DNA of 64,000 nt. Source: Bacteroidales bacterium. GTDB taxonomy: Bacteria > Bacteroidota > Bacteroidia > Bacteroidales > F082. Position numbers and translations under genes: made by a program. Below are positions 43,118 through 52,787 of this stretch, piece after piece. Within the stretch, counting starts at the first letter, position 1. Each line of letters starts with the position of its first letter. The stretch is taken from positions 56,192 to 120,191 of the forward strand of contig WGCY01000001.1 in NCBI GenBank assembly GCA_015493525.1, in the 5' to 3' direction. The notes under the pieces were generated by a model. That model searched no databases. It was not told where the DNA came from and worked only from the letters and a program-made list of their open reading frames with translations.

Positions 43118-45608
43118 GAATTTGCTAAAAAAATCAGCCCCTTATCTTGTAGCACTCCTGATATTTCTTTCCATAACGGTGGTCTATTTCGCCCCGCTTT
43201 TTGGAGGGCAGAAACTTAAACAACACGACATCACCATGTACAGAGGGATGTCCAAGGAGATTAATGATTTCCGTGCCAAAACGGGAAAAGAAGCGTTGTG
43301 GACCAACTCTATGTTTGGTGGGATGCCTGCCTGGCAGATATCTGTCCAGTACAAAGACAACCTGTTTCGCTATGTGGATCGTATAATACGTTTGGATTTA
43401 CCGCCATCTGCCAGTTATGTATTTCTCTATTTTCTGGGCTTTTTTATCCTTTTGCTCGTATTGCGTGTGGATCCGTGGCTGAGTATTGTGGGTGCTATCG
43501 CTTTTGCGCTCTCTTCCTATTTCTTCATTATTCTCGGTGCCGGACATACCTCTAAAGCACATGCTATTGGCTATATGACGCTGGTGCTGGCTGGTATTAT
43601 ACTGACGTTCAGGGGAGAGTTGTGGAAAGGAGGCCTGCTGACAGCCGTTGCCCTGACATTGGAAATCATTGCCGGCCACCTTCAGATAACCTATTACCTG
43701 TTAATCCTTGTGATGGTTTACGGTATTTACCAGCTGATAAAATCGTGGAGAGAGAAACAGATGGGCTACTTCTGGAAAGCGATACTGGTACTTGTCGGTG
43801 CAGCCGGAATAGCTGTGGCCATCAACATTACCCCGCTGTGGGGGACGGCGCAGTATGGAAAGTACACCATGCGTGGCAAGCCTGTATTGTCAAAGGAAAA
43901 GGCGAATAAATCCGGCGGCCTTGATCGCGATTATATCACTGCCTGGAGCTATGGCATCGGTGAGACCTGGTCGCTGATGATACCGGATGTGAAAGGTGGT
44001 GCATCGGGTTATATCGGGTACGAAAACCAAGCCCTCAACAAAGTCAATCCCCGCTTCCGTAAGGTTATTGCACAGCAAAATGAATATTGGGGCAACCAGC
44101 CCGGTACTTCCGGCCCTGTCTATGTGGGAGCTGTCATAGTTTTCCTGTTTGTGCTGGGCATGTTTATTTTGGATGACAAACTGAAGTGGGCTTTGTTTGC
44201 CGCCACCATTGTCTCCATACTTTTTGCCTTGGGAAAGAATTTCCCGGCCCTCACAGATTGGCTTATCGACTATCTTCCGGGGTACAACAAATTCAGGGCA
44301 GTATCTATGATTCTGGTTATTGCCGAATTGACTATCCCACTGCTGGGCATACTGGCTTTGAACAGGATATTGAAAGAGCCGGGACTGTTGCTCAAAAAGA
44401 AGAAAGCTTTTTACATTTCATTGGGACTAACTGCCGGTATCAGCATCCTTTTTTGGCTGTTCCCCGACAGCTTCTTCACTTTCTTTAGTCGTTTTGAGCT
44501 AAAACAGTTTACACAGCTCCGCCTCAATAACAATTCGGCGCAGGTTACTCTTTTTACCAACGGACTGAAAGACGTTCGCATTGCCATTTTTCGCGCAGAT
44601 GTTCTGCGCAGCCTGTTTTTTATTGTCGTGGCGGCATTGTTACTTTATTTTTATGCCATTGGGAAGTTGAAAAAGGGATGGTTTGTGGCACTGTTCGGCC
44701 TCCTGATTTTAGTAGACATGGCAGGTGTGGACAAGAGATACCTGAATGACAATAATTTTGAGATGGCACGCAAAGCTGAAAATCCTTTCCATAAAACTAT
44801 TGCCGACCGTTATATCCTTCGGGATAAAAGTCCCGACTATCGGGTTCTTGACCTGACGAAAAATATCTTTAACGAGTCGAGTACTTCCTATTATCACATG
44901 GCCATCGGTGGCTATCACGGGGCTAAGTTGCAGCGCTATCAGGATATTATTGATGAATATCTGATGTCTGAAATCAACAACCTGCGAAAAGTTTTTGCTT
45001 CTTCACCCACCCCTGACAAAGTAGAAACCGCCCTGCAAAAGCAGCAGGTGCTGAACATGCTGAATGCCAAATATATTATCTATAATCCAAAAGCCGAACC
45101 TGTGCTGAATACTTTCGCTTTTGGCAATGCCTGGATGGTTCAGGATGTGAAATGGGTAAACAATGCGGACGGAGCCATTGCCGCTCTCGGAAAAACTGAC
45201 CTGAAAGCAGTAGCCGTGGCGGATAAAAAATTTGTCGGACAACTGAAAGAAAAACGGTTTGCACTGGATGCTTCTGCGAAAATCAAGTTGCTGAGTTATG
45301 CTCCCAACGATTTGGTCTATGATTTTCAGTCGAAGGCGGAGCAGTTGGTGGTTTTCTCTGAGATTTATTACCCCAAAGGATGGGAAGCATTTGTGGATGG
45401 TAGACGGTCGCCCTATTTCCGCGCTGATTATCTGCTTCGGGCTATGGTAGTTCCGGCAGGCCATCATAAAATTGAATTTAAGTTTAAGCCGAAAGTGTGG
45501 CGTATTGGAGAGCCTGTTTCTTTGATCTTTTCCCTGATTTTATTGTTGTTGCTGGGATGGTTTGCATTTACTCTTGTAAAAAAGGGTATTGACAAAACTA
45601 AAAAATGA
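43110..45608 (+). CDS. YfhO family membrane protein
   Basis: 832 aa. A polytopic GT-C-like membrane protein with about 12 or more hydrophobic segments in the first 540 residues, then a large extracytoplasmic region (about 545-800) and one last transmembrane helix near 805-825. Segments such as NSMFGGMPAWQ and EIYYPKGWEAFVDG are family-typical. YfhO relatives in Firmicutes glycosylate lipoteichoic acid; in Bacteroidota the acceptor is unknown. It is coupled to DUF4834 upstream and overlaps the in-frame upstream extension of the GT4 gene downstream. Confidence 0.88.
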   Translation: MNKNLLKKSAPYLVALLIFLSITVVYFAPLFGGQKLKQHDITMYRGMSKEINDFRAKTGKEALWTNSMFGGMPAWQISVQYKDNLFRYVDRIIRLDLPPSASYVFLYFLGFFILLLVLRVDPWLSIVGAIAFALSSYFFIILGAGHTSKAHAIGYMTLVLAGIILTFRGELWKGGLLTAVALTLEIIAGHLQITYYLLILVMVYGIYQLIKSWREKQMGYFWKAILVLVGAAGIAVAINITPLWGTAQYGKYTMRGKPVLSKEKANKSGGLDRDYITAWSYGIGETWSLMIPDVKGGASGYIGYENQALNKVNPRFRKVIAQQNEYWGNQPGTSGPVYVGAVIVFLFVLGMFILDDKLKWALFAATIVSILFALGKNFPALTDWLIDYLPGYNKFRAVSMILVIAELTIPLLGILALNRILKEPGLLLKKKKAFYISLGLTAGISILFWLFPDSFFTFFSRFELKQFTQLRLNNNSAQVTLFTNGLKDVRIAIFRADVLRSLFFIVVAALLLYFYAIGKLKKGWFVALFGLLILVDMAGVDKRYLNDNNFEMARKAENPFHKTIADRYILRDKSPDYRVLDLTKNIFNESSTSYYHMAIGGYHGAKLQRYQDIIDEYLMSEINNLRKVFASSPTPDKVETALQKQQVLNMLNAKYIIYNPKAEPVLNTFAFGNAWMVQDVKWVNNADGAIAALGKTDLKAVAVADKKFVGQLKEKRFALDASAKIKLLSYAPNDLVYDFQSKAEQLVVFSEIYYPKGWEAFVDGRRSPYFRADYLLRAMVVPAGHHKIEFKFKPKVWRIGEPVSLIFSLILLLLLGWFAFTLVKKGIDKTKK

Positions 45609-45612
45609 CACA

Positions 45613-46935
45613 ATGCCTTCTTTTAAAAAAGTACTTATCATTACCTATTATTGGCCGCCCAGTGGTGGTGGTGGTGTCCAACGGTGGCTGAAGTTTGTGA
45701 AATATCTGCGTTTGTTCAGCTGGGAACCAGTTGTTTTCACGCCATTTAATCCGGAAATACCTTCGATGGATTTAACACTATCCAGAGAAGTTCCTTCTGA
45801 TGTCCGGGTTCTCAGAAACAGGATTTGGGAGCCGTATGCTTTTTACAAAAGGTTCACCGGAAAGGACCAGAAAGAGAAGATTCAGACGGCTTTTTTGGCA
45901 GAGAAAAAGAGTAAGTTTCATCTTCTCGAAGACTGGGCGGTTTGGATTCGCGGGAACCTTTTTATTCCCGATGCCCGCAGGTTTTGGATCAAACCTTCGG
46001 TAAAACAACTGTCCCGGTTTCTGGCACAACATCCTGTGGATGCTTTGGTAACTACCGGGCCGCCACACAGTACGCATATCATCGGGATGCGTTTGAGCGA
46101 AAAGCTGGGAATTCCCTGGCTTGCCGATTTTCGTGATCCCTGGACAAACATTGACTTTTACCGTGATCTGAAACTGGGCAAACGGGCCGACAGGCTTCAC
46201 CATTTGCTGGAGAAACAGGTTTTGGAAACTGCCGATGCCGTTACGGTGGTAAGCCCCGGAATGAAAAAGGAGTTTTCGGCAATCGTAAACCGCCCTTACG
46301 AAGTGGTTCCCAATGGTTTTGATGAAGAAGACCTGCATTTGGATGTGCCTCCCCGACGGGATGCCTCTCATTTTACATTGGCGCACATTGGCTCCCTGAC
46401 CAAAACCCGGAATGCTGAAAACTTATGGAAGGTATTGCAAGAACTGACGGAAAGCCATCCTGATTTTGCCGAAATGCTGGAAATTAGAAATATCGGGAAA
46501 ATGGATATTCACGCAGTGGAATCCCTCCATAAGCACGGGCTGGAGAAATATTTACACCGCGTTGACTACATTCCCCACAAGGAGGTCATCGGGGAGCAAC
46601 ATAAGGCATCGGCTTTGCTGCTGCTGGTCAACAATACGCCCAATGCCAAACTGATTTTGACGGGGAAACTTTTTGAATATCTCGCTTCGGGCCGTCCCAT
46701 CATTTGCATTGGCCCGCCAGACGGGGATGCTGCTGAGATAGTACGGCAAACCCAATGCGGGACAGTCTTTGATTTTGAGGAAACCAAAAGCCTGAAAAAA
46801 CAGATATTGTCTCTTTTTCAGGATTTCGTTGCCGGGAAAGTCCGCCGGGGATGCAATGGGGTAGAGCAGTTTGAGCGGAAAAACCTTACCGCCCGTATGG
46901 CCGGTGTTTTGGATGGGATAACCCAGAGGACGTAA
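45613..46935 (+). CDS. Glycosyltransferase family 4
   Basis: 440 aa GT-B fold glycosyltransferase. The N-terminal domain starts VLIITYYWPPSGGGGVQRWLKF, the acceptor-side signature of this Bacteroidota subgroup. The C-terminal donor domain has GSLTKTRNAENL and LTGKLFEYLASGRPIICIG, the EX7E-like segment. A TTG at 45589, overlapping YfhO, could extend it by eight residues; the ATG at 45613, 4 nt past the YfhO stop, is preferred. It probably acts in the same glycan pathway as YfhO. Confidence 0.87.
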   Translation: MPSFKKVLIITYYWPPSGGGGVQRWLKFVKYLRLFSWEPVVFTPFNPEIPSMDLTLSREVPSDVRVLRNRIWEPYAFYKRFTGKDQKEKIQTAFLAEKKSKFHLLEDWAVWIRGNLFIPDARRFWIKPSVKQLSRFLAQHPVDALVTTGPPHSTHIIGMRLSEKLGIPWLADFRDPWTNIDFYRDLKLGKRADRLHHLLEKQVLETADAVTVVSPGMKKEFSAIVNRPYEVVPNGFDEEDLHLDVPPRRDASHFTLAHIGSLTKTRNAENLWKVLQELTESHPDFAEMLEIRNIGKMDIHAVESLHKHGLEKYLHRVDYIPHKEVIGEQHKASALLLLVNNTPNAKLILTGKLFEYLASGRPIICIGPPDGDAAEIVRQTQCGTVFDFEETKSLKKQILSLFQDFVAGKVRRGCNGVEQFERKNLTARMAGVLDGITQRT

Positions 46936-46996
46936 GTGTTGAATAAAAAATATTTGCGTGGCATAAAGCAGTAGCCTTCGGCAGGAACCAGCTCCG

Positions 46997-48028
46997 TCAG
47001 AACCAGGTAAACAAATCTTCTTTGATGGGCTTGGCGGCCAGGATATTCTTCACAAAATTGGAAATGTCGTAATCTTTTTCATTGAAGACGCGGTAAAGCT
47101 CTTTCATCATCAGGTCTTGAGTACGGATGTTGCGTTTGGTAGCAATTTTTTCCACAAAAACATTGGTGGCAATTTTTCCTTCGAGCACCACCTTTTCCGA
47201 GATGTAATCGGTAAAGAACCCTTTTCCGATAAGCAGGCCCAGTGTCCGGTTGCGGCTCATATCGTTGAGTGCCGTAAGGCTGAAATCGCCAAATCCGCAG
47301 TAGTTGAAGATGGTTTTTTCTTTCCCGCCAAAACGCGAGAGCAGGTAACGCATCTCGTTGATGGCACGTGTCAGCACCAGCGACCGTAAGTTGGGCGAAT
47401 CGTAATGGGCATCCACTATGCCAATGATGATGGCATAAATATTCTTTAAGATACTGGAAAGCTCAACGCCAACAACATCGTTGGTGAAATCGAGGAAAAT
47501 ATTGGTCCCTTCGAAAAGTTCTTTGAAGTAATCGAAATATTTGCTGTTTTTTGAAGCCACCGTCATGCCGGTTGGTGTCAGGTTGATGATTTCACGGGCA
47601 AAAGAGGGACCTTTTAAGCTGATAATGGGCTGGCTGACTTCTCTTTCAAGGCATTGTGGGATTGTATTGCTTTGGTTACCAAAGCCCTTTGCAAGGTTGA
47701 CTAAAACGGCATCCGGATTAATAAGTGCTTTGTTTTCCATAACATAGCCGATGATGGCCGTTGATGGAATCCCGAAAAAGATAATATCCGATTCTTTCAG
47801 GATGGTTTTGTCGGCAGTGGCCCGCACGTTTCGGTTCAGGCTTATGGTGGGAAAATATCTGTGGTTGACATGGTCGTGGTTGATGGAGTGAATGACATCT
47901 TCTTCAATGGACAGAATATCCACCGTGTTGCGGTCGCTTTTTCCAAGAACCTGCGCGAAAGCCGTGGAAATGGCCCCGCTTCCCACAAGACATATTTTTA
48001 ATGATTTTGGCATACATACATTTTTCAA
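46997..48028 (-). CDS. GpsA-like NAD(P)-dependent glycerol-3-phosphate dehydrogenase
   Basis: 343 aa with the GpsA fold. A Rossmann N-terminus (LKICLVGSGAISTAFAQVL) is followed by a helical C-terminal domain with the catalytic lysine in LSSILKNIYAI and the GFGDFSLTAL loop, equivalent to GLGDLxLT in GpsA. The nucleotide motif GSGAISTAFA departs from the GxGxWGTA of canonical GpsA. It could be a paralogue that makes sn-glycerol-3-phosphate for a surface polymer, or acts on a related substrate. An ATG at 48013 is an alternative start. It is convergent with the GT4 gene. Confidence 0.78.
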   Translation of the reverse strand: MKNVCMPKSLKICLVGSGAISTAFAQVLGKSDRNTVDILSIEEDVIHSINHDHVNHRYFPTISLNRNVRATADKTILKESDIIFFGIPSTAIIGYVMENKALINPDAVLVNLAKGFGNQSNTIPQCLEREVSQPIISLKGPSFAREIINLTPTGMTVASKNSKYFDYFKELFEGTNIFLDFTNDVVGVELSSILKNIYAIIIGIVDAHYDSPNLRSLVLTRAINEMRYLLSRFGGKEKTIFNYCGFGDFSLTALNDMSRNRTLGLLIGKGFFTDYISEKVVLEGKIATNVFVEKIATKRNIRTQDLMMKELYRVFNEKDYDISNFVKNILAAKPIKEDLFTWF

Positions 48029-48213
48029 AAACGGGTGTAAAATTAGAAAATATTTAGGACTTGGCTGAATGGGTCAATGAACACTAGTCTAATTACATAG
48101 GAAAAAACATTTTGAGGAATAGCACATTTAAGCGGGAACTGGCCAATAACAAAGGAATTCCCGCGAGGTGATTTATTCGGGAAATTTCCTTTCAGATATG
48201 GCTATTCATTACC

Positions 48214-48245
48214 GACTTTTCAAGTCTTGTTCGACTTGAAAAGTC
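48214..48245. repeat. Perfect 13-bp inverted repeat
   Basis: GACTTTTCAAGTC (48214-48226) and GACTTGAAAAGTC (48233-48245), loop TTGTTC. It lies 6 nt beyond the stop of the flippase gene. There is no clear T-tract on the minus side, so it is a weak candidate terminator or mRNA 3'-end stabiliser rather than a classical terminator. Confidence 0.7.
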
Positions 48246-48250
48246 AAAAA

Positions 48251-49735
48251 TCAGTGCTGCCGAAAAACAAGCCCGAGGACACTCCGGACTTTCCGGTTGA
48301 TATCTTCCGATATTTTAAAGAAATAAACCGGTACCAGGAATAATGTTCCGATTACCGTGCTGCGAATAATCAAATCCACTATAAAACTGTCGAATGCCGG
48401 AATGAAGGTGGAAAGATACCATGCCGCAAAAGCAAAAATAACGATGAGGATGTGCCTGTAACTAAAGGGCTGAAATTTGTATTTCTTGTATAAAAGAATG
48501 TATTTTAAGCTGTTATAAATGTATTTGGAGATGAGTGAAGCCAGCGCGGCACCGGTAATCCCAAATCGCGGAATAAGCAGCATGTTGGTAATGACAAGCA
48601 GGATGGCAAAGACAAAAAGCAGGTACGACAGCCACCGGTAATATTTTGAATTTAAGATAACGTGGGCACTGACGCCCATAAACAAATCCGATAAATTGGC
48701 CAGCCCGATAAAAAGGATAACATATTTCCCCGCCGTATAATCTTTGCCCACAATCTGAAAAATATTGTCCAGGTTTCCCCAAACGCCGATAAAAAGCAGA
48801 AAGCCAATGACACTCAGGCTAATGGAACTTTTGCGGTAAATATCCATGATGGTTTTACGGTCGTCGGTTTTCCAGGCATCGGCAATTACCACCGAACTGA
48901 TTTTTCCCATGGTGCGCGAGGGGACAAGGATAAGTGTGCCAAAGAAAAAGGCAATGGTGTAAATGCCGGCAGCGGACAAACCAAGGTATTGGTTGACCAT
49001 GATGACATCAATATTCAACACCAAAACGCCCGAAAAACTGGCCAGAATCCCGAAAAAGGCCACGCTCCCCATCTCCCGCGCCAGCCTTTTGTCGATAAAC
49101 CCAAAGTCTGGTTTTATATAAAACATTTTGTCCTTTATGAGGGTTCCCATTAAGAACAATGCCGGAGAGATAAACGCCAGGACATAGAGAATGACCAGCC
49201 ATTCAAAATCAATAACTTTGAAAAAATAGAGCAAAATAGCCGCCAGGATAAGCAACCGCTGCACCAATTCCTTATAAACAATTCCTTTTACGGCATTGTA
49301 CATCACGCGGTAATAGGTGTCGAAAAGGCTGAACAACAGGGTAAACAAAATGAGCGGGACCACGTAGTAGAAATAGTCGATGAACAGCGTGGATTTCCCG
49401 GAAGCATTGGCTATGAATATGGGTTTGAGCAGCAGGTAAATGGCTGTGGACAAAACAAATCCAATGAGCCCGACAATCAGTGTAATCCCCAGGTAACCGT
49501 GGTTCTTTTTATCAGGATCGCGAAAATAGGGAAACAGTTTCACGCTGACAGAATTTATTCCAAGGCTGGCAAACTGGGCAAAAAGTACCGAGTAGGAAAC
49601 CAATATCCGCAGCAGCCCCACCTGCCCGGTGGACAAAATACGCGGGAAAAGCCAGCCTGTGGTGATAAATCCCAGCAACACGCCGAGGTAGGAGTAGATG
49701 GTCCCTGAAATACTCTGTTTTTGAATGACGCCCAT
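48251..49735 (-). CDS. Polysaccharide flippase (Wzx/MATE-like)
   Basis: 494 aa integral membrane protein with about 12-14 transmembrane helices. The N-terminus (SISGTIYSYLGVLLGFITTGWLFPRIL, then GQVGLLRIL) is characteristic of the MOP-superfamily oligosaccharide flippases. It is predicted to move lipid-linked glycan across the inner membrane. It is divergent from a GT4 gene. Confidence 0.88.
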   Translation of the reverse strand: MGVIQKQSISGTIYSYLGVLLGFITTGWLFPRILSTGQVGLLRILVSYSVLFAQFASLGINSVSVKLFPYFRDPDKKNHGYLGITLIVGLIGFVLSTAIYLLLKPIFIANASGKSTLFIDYFYYVVPLILFTLLFSLFDTYYRVMYNAVKGIVYKELVQRLLILAAILLYFFKVIDFEWLVILYVLAFISPALFLMGTLIKDKMFYIKPDFGFIDKRLAREMGSVAFFGILASFSGVLVLNIDVIMVNQYLGLSAAGIYTIAFFFGTLILVPSRTMGKISSVVIADAWKTDDRKTIMDIYRKSSISLSVIGFLLFIGVWGNLDNIFQIVGKDYTAGKYVILFIGLANLSDLFMGVSAHVILNSKYYRWLSYLLFVFAILLVITNMLLIPRFGITGAALASLISKYIYNSLKYILLYKKYKFQPFSYRHILIVIFAFAAWYLSTFIPAFDSFIVDLIIRSTVIGTLFLVPVYFFKISEDINRKVRSVLGLVFRQH

Positions 49736-49946
49736 AAGTTATTTTAAGTGGCTAAAATTAGTGATTATTTCTTCTTATCCTGTTAAAAGATTATGTGTAA
49801 TAATGAAACAGCATTTAACCCAGACAAAACATTTGAATTCTGTCAGTTTGGAGTATAAGCAAAAATGTTGTTATTTTGAAATAATATTGCAGAGGTGGCT
49901 CTATATACAAGTGCGCCTTTTTAGGCAGATTTAACAAATTGAATTT
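49736..49946 (+). other. Divergent intergenic region between flippase and GT4 genes
   Basis: 211 nt, AT-rich. No gene recognised. A TTATTTTG (near 49872) and a TAATTTTA-like element on the opposite strand are imperfect minus-7 matches. Confidence 0.4.
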
Positions 49947-51158
49947 ATGCGAATTGGTATGATATTGGACGAATCGTTTCCGCCTGATCCAAGGGTGGAA
50001 AACGAAGCACTTTCCCTGATATCGGGTGGAAATGAAGTTTTTCTGTTTTGCCTTGACTATTCACATCTGGAAGCTGTTACAGAAAAAGTGAATGGCATCC
50101 ATGTGAAGCGGCAGCGGTTGCCCCGTATTTTATATCGGCTGTCGGCATTGGCCTATACATTCCCTGTTTATCATTTACTTTTAAAAACGCGTATCCACAG
50201 ATTTATTCTTGATAACAAAATTCAGGCAGTTCACATACATGATATGCGGATAGCCCGTAGCGTGTTTTGGGTTACAAGAAAATTAAATATCCCTGTGGTA
50301 CTTGATCTTCATGAAAACAGGCCGGAAATTATGAAGTATTACGGATTTGTTAACTCGCTGTTGGGGAAGCTGCTCATATATCCATCCGTTTGGAAAAAGT
50401 TTGAATATAAATATATCAGAGAAGCCAGGAAGGTTATTGTGGTAACTGAAGAAGCAAAAGAATATTATTTAAAAGAAACCAAAGTTAAGCAAGATAAGTT
50501 TAGTGTTCTCCCAAACACGGTGAGGAAGGAGTTTTATACCAACTACAAGGTGCAAAAAGAAATTATCGAAAAGTATGCGCATCATTTTGTGGTTTTGTAT
50601 TTAGGCGATACCGGCTTTCGCCGCGGCCTGGCAACGGCCATAGAATCGTTAAAATATCTTGTAAAATTAATTCCGGAGATTAAAATTGTAGTTGTAGGTT
50701 CCAGCGATAATGATTCCTTTCTCAGACGTTTGGTCCTTACCACAAATGTTGAAGATTATGTGGACTTTGCAGGTTGGGTGGATGTCTCCCTGTTTCCTTC
50801 CTATATCATGGCTAGCCAGGTTGGAATTTGCCCTATTCATCAGAACATTCATCACAACACAACCTATGCAAATAAGATTTTTCAGTCATTGGCTTTTGGG
50901 AGGCCTGTGGTAGTAAGCAACTGTGAAGCTCAAATGAATATTGTTAGCAAGTATAACCTGGGATTGGTTTTTAAAGACAGAGACGCAAAGGATTTTGCTG
51001 ATAAGATATTAAGATTGTACACCGATAAAGTGCTTTACCAGGAGCTTTCCCGAAATGGGGAAACAGCCATTAAGAAGAAACTCAACTGGGATAATAACAA
51101 GAATGTTTTAAGTGATTTATACGAGAATTTAGGCAAGAAACCGAATCAAAAAGGATAA
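49947..51158 (+). CDS. Glycosyltransferase family 4 (GT-B)
   Basis: 403 aa. The N-terminus MRIGMILDESFPPDPRVENEA is common in capsule-locus GT4 enzymes; a central VHIHDMRIA and the donor domain (VVLYLGDTGFRRGLATAIESL, YANKIFQSLAFGRPVVVSNC) give a full GT-B fold. Donor and acceptor are unknown. It is the only plus-strand gene in the AT-rich glycan group. Confidence 0.87.
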   Translation: MRIGMILDESFPPDPRVENEALSLISGGNEVFLFCLDYSHLEAVTEKVNGIHVKRQRLPRILYRLSALAYTFPVYHLLLKTRIHRFILDNKIQAVHIHDMRIARSVFWVTRKLNIPVVLDLHENRPEIMKYYGFVNSLLGKLLIYPSVWKKFEYKYIREARKVIVVTEEAKEYYLKETKVKQDKFSVLPNTVRKEFYTNYKVQKEIIEKYAHHFVVLYLGDTGFRRGLATAIESLKYLVKLIPEIKIVVVGSSDNDSFLRRLVLTTNVEDYVDFAGWVDVSLFPSYIMASQVGICPIHQNIHHNTTYANKIFQSLAFGRPVVVSNCEAQMNIVSKYNLGLVFKDRDAKDFADKILRLYTDKVLYQELSRNGETAIKKKLNWDNNKNVLSDLYENLGKKPNQKG

Positions 51159-51226
51159 AACTGCCAAGCTTCTGGCAAAGGAAGCATTATTATAAAAACC
51201 TAGGGGCTCTCTTTATTCTTAATGGA

Positions 51227-52729
51227 TTATTTCAAAACCCGCTTAATATTTTCTTTCAGCTTTTTGGGATTCCGCCAGGCTTTAAATATATTTCTTATCT
51301 GAACCAACTCGACATCATCATAAAAATTGAATAGATAGAGAACAAACGGGAAACTGGTAAACAGCACAATTTTTATGGGTAGGCGATAAATAATATTCAT
51401 ATCAGAAACAGCCAGACTAAAACTCAGAAATAGCACTGCAAGCAAAAACAGGATTAAAATTTTCTTCCATTCGTAAGGAATAAAATAGGCCCTTTGTGCC
51501 TGGACTGCCATCGCAACAAAAAAGAACAATTGTGAACAAAGTGTTGCCAGTGCTGCCCCGTAAATACCCCATATCGGGATAAAAAGCAGATTGAGTACAA
51601 TATTCAGAATAGCAGTTGTAAAAAATAGCAGTCCAATGATTTTTGTTCTCTTTTTTATTATCAATCCAATGGTAACATTATCTTTTATCAGGCCGAAAAA
51701 CAGGGCAAATGAGATAATTGGGACAATTCCGTTTGCTGCCCAGTATTTTGCAGAACCGGTGAAAATTTTTAATATTTCCAACGAAAACAAAGACAAACCC
51801 AGAAGCCCTAAAGTGAAAATAAACCCGGAGTAGGTCATCACTTTAGCATAAAAGAGATGGTTTTTCTTTTCATTTATTTTTTTCATCAGGATAGGGGAAA
51901 GTGCCAATCCTATGGGAACTGATATAACTAACTTTAAGGTATTTGCAATCCTAAACCCCAAAGAATAGATTCCTGTTTTTTCCAATCCGGACATCGAATT
52001 TAGCATATACCGGTCAGTTACAGCCAATAATACGCCGGAGGTAGCAGCTAACATCAAGGGCGTTCCGTAAGCTAACATCTCTTTAATGATCTTCTTTTGA
52101 AAGTTTAGTTTGCTGTTTTTGAAAACAAAGGGGAGCAATATGAGGAGTATGACAAACTCTCCTATTGCATTTGCCTGCCATATGATGATTAAGCCATAAC
52201 CTTTCAGGATGATTCCCCATAAAATAATACCTAAAATGAGCAAAAGCTTTATCAGAAAAGCAGAAGAATAAAGAACAGATTTTGACTTTAATTTGGCCAG
52301 ATTTAAAATCTGGTCATTCAATATCCTGAAACCTACACTTAGAAAAGTAAATTTTAAGATCAGGGAATAACTGACTGATTTAAATAAAAGAGTGGATAAG
52401 GAATCGGAAAAGTGTAATAAAATGAGAATCGTCGGGGCTGTAATTATTATGAGAAAAACGAATGATGAGAAAAAGATACTTTTTTGATAGCCCAGATATT
52501 CTTTATCCCAGTACCAACGGGTCAGGCTGGCAGACATAGGTGTCTCAATGATTCCCACTATTAATATCACGGTAGCTTCCAGTATGGCCAAAGCACCATA
52601 ATCTACCATACTCAGATATTTGGGATTCGTGTAAAGAGGTATCAGGACAAGCCCGATTACCTTAATCGCGACATTACCAATTAAATAAACGGCAGAGTGC
52701 TTGGATGTCTCTTTTATGTCTTTCAGCAT
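51227..52729 (-). CDS. Second polysaccharide flippase (Wzx-like)
   Basis: 500 aa integral membrane protein with about 14 predicted transmembrane helices. N-terminal SAVYLIGNVAIKVIGLVLIPLYT and LTRWYWD are typical of Wzx-like flippases. It is not closely similar to the flippase at 48251. It probably exports the repeat unit built by the GT4, rhamnosyltransferase-like and FkbM proteins around it. Confidence 0.87.
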   Translation of the reverse strand: MLKDIKETSKHSAVYLIGNVAIKVIGLVLIPLYTNPKYLSMVDYGALAILEATVILIVGIIETPMSASLTRWYWDKEYLGYQKSIFFSSFVFLIIITAPTILILLHFSDSLSTLLFKSVSYSLILKFTFLSVGFRILNDQILNLAKLKSKSVLYSSAFLIKLLLILGIILWGIILKGYGLIIIWQANAIGEFVILLILLPFVFKNSKLNFQKKIIKEMLAYGTPLMLAATSGVLLAVTDRYMLNSMSGLEKTGIYSLGFRIANTLKLVISVPIGLALSPILMKKINEKKNHLFYAKVMTYSGFIFTLGLLGLSLFSLEILKIFTGSAKYWAANGIVPIISFALFFGLIKDNVTIGLIIKKRTKIIGLLFFTTAILNIVLNLLFIPIWGIYGAALATLCSQLFFFVAMAVQAQRAYFIPYEWKKILILFLLAVLFLSFSLAVSDMNIIYRLPIKIVLFTSFPFVLYLFNFYDDVELVQIRNIFKAWRNPKKLKENIKRVLK

Positions 52730-52787
52730 AGCCTTGTTATGGTTTATACGTCATGTAATTCATTATTTATGGCCCGTTTGAATGATG

